From Anaerolineaceae bacterium UBA4799 (GTDB taxonomy: Bacteria > Chloroflexota > Anaerolineae > Anaerolineales > Anaerolineaceae), in the NCBI GenBank assembly GCA_002402725.1, contig DHGL01000017.1, positions 63,128-71,192 of the forward strand: a stretch of 8,065 nucleotides of DNA. Direction: 5' to 3'. The notes under the pieces were generated by a model. The model ran no database searches. It saw nothing but the letters and a program-made list of their open reading frames with translations, and was not told the origin of the DNA. Each line of letters opens with the position of its first letter. Position 1 is the first letter of the stretch. Below, in pieces: positions 5,640 to 8,065 of this stretch. The translations under genes and the position numbers were made by a program.

Positions 5640-7058
5640 ATGCTGACACTGGCGGATGTGATTGAAGCGTTAACTGGCGTAAGACCCGTTGGGTTGACCC
5701 CCGCTATCTCCGAGGGAGTTGTGGATTCTCGTCTCGCCATCCCCGCGTCGTTGTTCATCGCCATCAAAGGTGAACGGACCGACGGGCATGAATTCGTGTC
5801 TCAGGCATTTACCAACGGCGCTCGTTTCGCCCTGGTTCAGCGAAAAATCGATCCAACCATCCCTGTCGTTGACCTGCGGCAGCCGGTTTCGGCTGATGTT
5901 TCATTCCCGGCGCTGCCTTTCGCGCTGCGCGTCGAGGATACCACCAAGGCGCTGCAAACGCTGGCAGCCTTCTGGAGACGCAAATTCACCACTCGCGTCA
6001 TCGGCATCACCGGCAGTGTCGGCAAATCCACCACCAAGGAACTCACCGCTGAGATTCTCTCGCAGCGCTACCGCACCCTCAAGAACCAGGGCAACTTCAA
6101 TAATGAGATTGGCCTTCCCCTCACCCTCCTGCGCCTCGGGCCGGGTTATGACCGCGTGGTACTGGAAATGGGTTTTTATGAACCCGGGGAGATTACTGGT
6201 CTGTGTGAAATTGCCAGTCCGCAGGTCGGCATCCTCACCAACATCGGCACGGTGCACGCCTCCCGCGCCGGCTCACAGGAAACCATCGCCCGTGGTAAAA
6301 GTGAACTTGTCCGCGCCTTACCGCCTTTGCCTGTCGGCACGGCCATCCTTAACATCGACGATCCCTTCATCAGGGATATGGCGAGCCTCACTCAAGCCAG
6401 TGTTTTCTATTACGGGCTGGACCCGAAGGCGGATCTGTGGGCGGATGAGATCGAGTCTCACGGTCTTGACGGCATCCACTTCAGGATTCATCACGGCGCG
6501 GACGTGTTCAACATCCAGGCGCCGTTGATCGGGCGGCATTCCATTCATACGATCCTCGCCGCAGCCGCTGCCGCGCTCATCGAAGGATTGACCTGGCAGG
6601 AGATCATCCTCGGGTTGCAGCATGCCACCAGCCAGCTGCGTCTTGTAGCTGTGAAAACTCGGCAGGGTGCCCTTGTGTTGGATGACACATACAACGCCTC
6701 ACCGGAATCCATGCTGGCAGCGTTAAACCTGCTCAACGAACTACCTGGCAGGAAGATCGCTGTACTAGGGGGGATGAACGAGCTGGGGCAATACGAACTG
6801 CTCGGGCACAACAAGGTCGGTATCCGCGCCGCCGAGGTAGTGGATAAGTTGGTTGCCTTCCGCGAGAACGCGCACATGATTGCGAACGCCGCGCAAAAAG
6901 CAGGCTTCCCCGAAGAATTCATTGAGGTTCTCGATGACGAGAACGCGGTGATCCAATCATTGAATTCTATGCTGCGTCCCGGCGATGTGGTCCTTGTCAA
7001 AGGCGCGCACAGCCTGCGCATGGACCGTATCGTACAGGCGCTGGAGGTGGAAGAATGA
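5640..7058 (+). CDS. murF: UDP-N-acetylmuramoyl-tripeptide--D-alanyl-D-alanine ligase MurF
   Basis: This 472-residue cytoplasmic ATP-dependent ligase adds D-Ala-D-Ala to UDP-MurNAc-tripeptide, giving the pentapeptide precursor. The N-terminal substrate domain (about 1-105) includes VVDSR and FIAIKGERTDGHEF. The central ATPase domain has the P-loop TGSVGKSTT (124-132), NQGNFNNEIGLP, EMGFYEPGEI (176-185), His206 in TNIGTVHA, and Lys220 in ARGKSEL, the expected carbamylated lysine. The C-terminal domain has DDTYNASPESM (348-358), diagnostic of MurF, and LGGMNELG (376-383), where most MurFs have LGDM. The MurF-specific motifs exclude MurE and MurC/D. The gene follows ftsI by 8 nt with AAGGA just upstream, and overlaps mraY by ATGA. 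Murein ligase murE, often found just before murF, is absent here. Confidence 0.95.
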   Translation: MLTLADVIEALTGVRPVGLTPAISEGVVDSRLAIPASLFIAIKGERTDGHEFVSQAFTNGARFALVQRKIDPTIPVVDLRQPVSADVSFPALPFALRVEDTTKALQTLAAFWRRKFTTRVIGITGSVGKSTTKELTAEILSQRYRTLKNQGNFNNEIGLPLTLLRLGPGYDRVVLEMGFYEPGEITGLCEIASPQVGILTNIGTVHASRAGSQETIARGKSELVRALPPLPVGTAILNIDDPFIRDMASLTQASVFYYGLDPKADLWADEIESHGLDGIHFRIHHGADVFNIQAPLIGRHSIHTILAAAAAALIEGLTWQEIILGLQHATSQLRLVAVKTRQGALVLDDTYNASPESMLAALNLLNELPGRKIAVLGGMNELGQYELLGHNKVGIRAAEVVDKLVAFRENAHMIANAAQKAGFPEEFIEVLDDENAVIQSLNSMLRPGDVVLVKGAHSLRMDRIVQALEVEE

Positions 7059-8047
7059 GAGAAACCGCCCTGGCGTTATCACTGAGTGGTTTGGGATTTA
7101 TCTTATCGGTCATCTGGGGTGGCCCTTTACTGCGCGTGCTGAAGCACTTCAAGATGGGCAAGATCATCCGCGTTGAAGGCCCTGAGAGCCACATCACCAA
7201 GATGGGCACTCCCACTATGGGCGGGCTTGTCATCGTGGGCACAGTGGTGCTCTTCACCGTCTTGTTGAACGCGGCTTCGATACTGGGGCTTCATCTCAGT
7301 GGTCGTTCTGTTTTGCTCCCCGTCGCCGTGATGATTTCATTCAGCCTCCTCGGCGCCATCGATGATTGGGAAGGCATTCGCGGTCCGCGCCGCGGCTTGG
7401 GCATGCGCGCGCGTACCAAGTTTCTCTTGCAAGTGGTTCTCGCCCTCATGGCAGCCTATGTCCTCAAGAACGTCCTTGATGTCCCCGATATGTACTGGCC
7501 TGGGTTGAATATCAACTTTGAACTGGGAATCTGGTATATCCCCCTGGCGACCTTTATCATCGTCGCCATGTCCAACGCGGTGAACTTCACAGATGGGCTG
7601 GACGGGCTGGCAGGGTTGATTTGCGCGACTGCTTTCGCTGCTTACGGTGGCATCGCGCTGATGCAGGGCAATATTTTCGTTGCCCGCTTCTGCTTCACCG
7701 TAGTAGGCGCGCTTTTTGGTTTTCTCTGGTTCAATGTGCACCCCGCCATGATGATCATGGGTGACACAGGTTCGCTATCCATCGGCGCAGTGCTGGGTGT
7801 GATAGCCCTCATGACCGGACAGTGGATCCTGCTGCCGGTCATCGCCATCATTCCGGTGAGCGAAGCAGCCAGCGATGTGTTGCAAATCATATACTTTAAG
7901 GCCACAAAAGGCAAACGCCTGTTCAAGATGGCCCCGCTGCATCATCATTTTGAACTCTTGGGTTGGAGCGAGACGCAGATCGTGCAGCGTTTCTGGTTGA
8001 TCGGCTTACTGGCTGCCATGATTGGTATGGCGCTGGCTCTAGGATGA
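7055..8047 (+). CDS. mraY: Phospho-N-acetylmuramoyl-pentapeptide-transferase MraY
   Basis: This 330-residue polytopic membrane enzyme transfers phospho-MurNAc-pentapeptide from UDP to undecaprenyl phosphate, giving lipid I. It has multiple hydrophobic segments, consistent with the roughly ten-helix fold. Signature motifs are HITKMGTPTMGG (46-57), the catalytic/magnesium AIDDW with Asp103-Asp104, NAVNFTDGLDGLA (174-186), FNVHPAMMIMGDTGSL with Asp237, and MAPLHHHFELLGWSE with His296-298. All expected acidic and histidine residues are present, so the enzyme should be active. A strong GGAGGTG (7043-7049) lies 5 nt before the ATG, inside the end of murF, and the start overlaps the murF stop. Its product feeds MurG, expected downstream of the window. 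Confidence 0.97.
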   Translation: MRETALALSLSGLGFILSVIWGGPLLRVLKHFKMGKIIRVEGPESHITKMGTPTMGGLVIVGTVVLFTVLLNAASILGLHLSGRSVLLPVAVMISFSLLGAIDDWEGIRGPRRGLGMRARTKFLLQVVLALMAAYVLKNVLDVPDMYWPGLNINFELGIWYIPLATFIIVAMSNAVNFTDGLDGLAGLICATAFAAYGGIALMQGNIFVARFCFTVVGALFGFLWFNVHPAMMIMGDTGSLSIGAVLGVIALMTGQWILLPVIAIIPVSEAASDVLQIIYFKATKGKRLFKMAPLHHHFELLGWSETQIVQRFWLIGLLAAMIGMALALG

Positions 8048-8054
8048 GGTAAAG

Positions 8055-8065
8055 ATGGAGCGCTT
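8055..8065 (+). CDS. Start of the next dcw gene, probably murD (partial)
   Basis: An ATG at 8055 follows the mraY stop by 7 nt and is preceded by GAGGT (8046-8050). Only three full codons (Met-Glu-Arg) are in the window. The identity as murD is inferred only from the common gene order mraY-murD and cannot be read from the sequence. Confidence 0.45.

Noticed and set aside
5719..6528. 269-residue plus-strand frame within murF
   Set aside because: It lies in another frame of murF, is biased to Ser, Arg and Pro as expected for a shifted GC-rich gene, and has no recognisable domain.

Overview
The window looks like a chromosomal segment of a Chloroflexota bacterium, probably of the class Anaerolineae. 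This assignment is by inference from protein style, not a search. The grounds are the two secreted lipoproteins, which resemble families I associate with Chloroflexota, the cysteine-rich RsmH, the strongly diverged FtsL-like protein, and MurF motifs such as GSVGKST and EMGFYEPGEI. Base composition is moderate to slightly GC-rich and looks even, with no sign of mobile DNA, CRISPR, tRNA or rRNA.

Layout. Positions 1-1751 hold two convergent lipoprotein genes. A proline-rich lipoprotein runs rightwards (86-676). A calcium-loop/Gmad2-like lipoprotein runs leftwards (1751-807). They share what looks like a bidirectional terminator (690-726). Positions 1752-1940 are a divergent control region. It holds a near-consensus housekeeping promoter (1828-1856), a four-box MraZ operator with an exact 10-bp period directly behind the -10 element (1854-1890), and a GC-rich hairpin in the mraZ leader (1890-1915). 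Positions 1941-8065 are the start of a division and cell-wall (dcw) operon in the order mraZ, rsmH (mraW), ftsL-like, ftsI, murF, mraY, and the first codons of a next gene that is probably murD. No gene-free stretch exceeds 300 bases.

How the genes work together. MraZ is the cluster regulator and probably acts on the operator in front of its own gene. RsmH methylates 16S rRNA. The FtsL-like protein and FtsI are divisome membrane proteins, FtsI being the septal transpeptidase. MurF makes UDP-MurNAc-pentapeptide in the cytoplasm, and MraY transfers phospho-MurNAc-pentapeptide to undecaprenyl phosphate to give lipid I. Junctions are very tight: stop/start overlaps at mraZ/rsmH, ftsL/ftsI and murF/mraY, and gaps of 8-9 nt elsewhere. 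This implies one transcript with translational coupling.

Novelty. Most of the window is an ordinary dcw cluster. The points most worth a second look are the well-resolved MraZ box array merged with the promoter, the adjoining leader hairpin, the absence of murE from its usual slot between ftsI and murF, and the two lipoproteins of unknown role beside the cluster. I found no convincing undescribed system.
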